Part shown: positions 6,623 to 6,854 of the stretch, piece after piece | Layout: the number at the start of each line of letters is the position of its first letter | Position numbering within the stretch: the first letter of the stretch is position 1 | NCBI GenBank assembly: GCA_023140455.1 | Contig: JAGLLQ010000020.1 | Coordinates: forward strand, 1-6,854 | DNA from: Desulfobacteraceae bacterium | GTDB taxonomy: Bacteria > Desulfobacterota > Desulfobacteria > Desulfobacterales > Desulfobacteraceae | Length of the DNA stretch: 6,854 bases | Reading direction: 5' to 3' | The notes under the pieces: model-generated | What the model saw: only the letters and a program-made list of their open reading frames with translations | Told to the model about the DNA's origin: nothing | Database searches by the model: none | Position numbers and translations under genes: made by a program

Positions 6623-6651
6623 TCTCCCATCAATTTATTTAAGAAGACCAC

Positions 6652-6854
6652 TTAAGAAGACAGGGGTTCTTCTTCATCTACATCCTCAAAATCATCTTCT
6701 TCTTCCTGTTCAGGCACTCTTCCTACTGCAATGAGCTTTTCTTTTGGATCACAATTAATAAGTTTAACTCCGTGGGTATTTCTACTGATAACTGACATAG
6801 CTTTCACAGGAGTCCTGATAAGTTTTCCTTTATCAGTTATCATCATAATCTCTT
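6652..6854 (-). CDS. gyrA: DNA gyrase subunit A, C-terminal end (5' part outside window)
   Basis: Only about the last 67 residues are visible; the frame continues past the right edge, so the Met codons at 6846-6841 are internal. GyrA carries the DNA-cleaving tyrosine and a C-terminal beta-pinwheel that wraps DNA during ATP-dependent negative supercoiling. The visible part is the end of the pinwheel: EIMMITDKGKLIRTPV, then SVISRNTHGVKLINC and KLIAVGRV, closely matching the final blade of known GyrA proteins (for example EIMMITDAGTLVRT and GRNTQGVILI in Escherichia coli). It ends in an acidic tail rich in Glu and Asp (EQEEEDDFEDVDEEE), a common GyrA feature that modulates DNA wrapping. ISRNTHGV and the absence of a ParC-like ending favour GyrA over ParC. 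It is the most upstream gene seen in the - strand block. Confidence 0.93.
   Translation of the reverse strand, partial: EIMMITDKGKLIRTPVKAMSVISRNTHGVKLINCDPKEKLIAVGRVPEQEEEDDFEDVDEEEPLSS

Noticed and set aside
1..6854. Mobile element, CRISPR array, tRNA/rRNA, phage or defence system
   Set aside because: I saw no long inverted or spaced direct repeats, no transposase or integrase motifs, no tRNA-like sequence, and no base-composition shift; the genes are mostly housekeeping families packed without large gaps.

Overview
The window is ordinary, gene-dense, AT-rich bacterial chromosome. The protein families suggest an anaerobic deltaproteobacterium (Desulfobacterota), perhaps close to the Desulfobacteraceae. 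This rests on remembered resemblance, mainly the short ArgA-like acetyltransferase, the Cys-containing small protein between radC and pgk, and the HEAT/receiver fusion. No rRNA or marker gene confirms it.

Left half, + strand (1-3346): the 3' part of a protein joining HEAT-like repeats to a CheY-type receiver domain, then a compact class A penicillin-binding protein that starts at TTG, then a short GNAT enzyme of the N-acetylglutamate-synthase-like type. The gaps are 48 and 3 bases, so the last two are almost certainly co-transcribed and the first may be.

Right half, - strand (3370-6854, read from right to left): the 3' end of gyrA, then radC, an 86-residue protein with four cysteines, pgk, and an unrecognised 354-residue soluble protein. 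Gaps are 29, 8, 4 and 22 bases, which fits one transcription unit entering from beyond the right edge. The pgk frame stays open for 44 codons upstream of its real start, and the ATG at 5632 is preferred. The two blocks converge on a 23-base gap (3347-3369) with no visible intrinsic terminator hairpin.

The functions are housekeeping: peptidoglycan polymerisation and cross-linking, probable arginine biosynthesis, glycolysis/gluconeogenesis, DNA topology, and a JAMM-domain protein of uncertain role. I found no mobile element, CRISPR array, tRNA, rRNA or defence system, and no evidence of a new multigene system. The least explained items are the 354-residue protein (3370-4434), the four-Cys protein (5637-5897) and the HEAT-receiver fusion (1-907). 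No gene-free stretch exceeds 50 bases.
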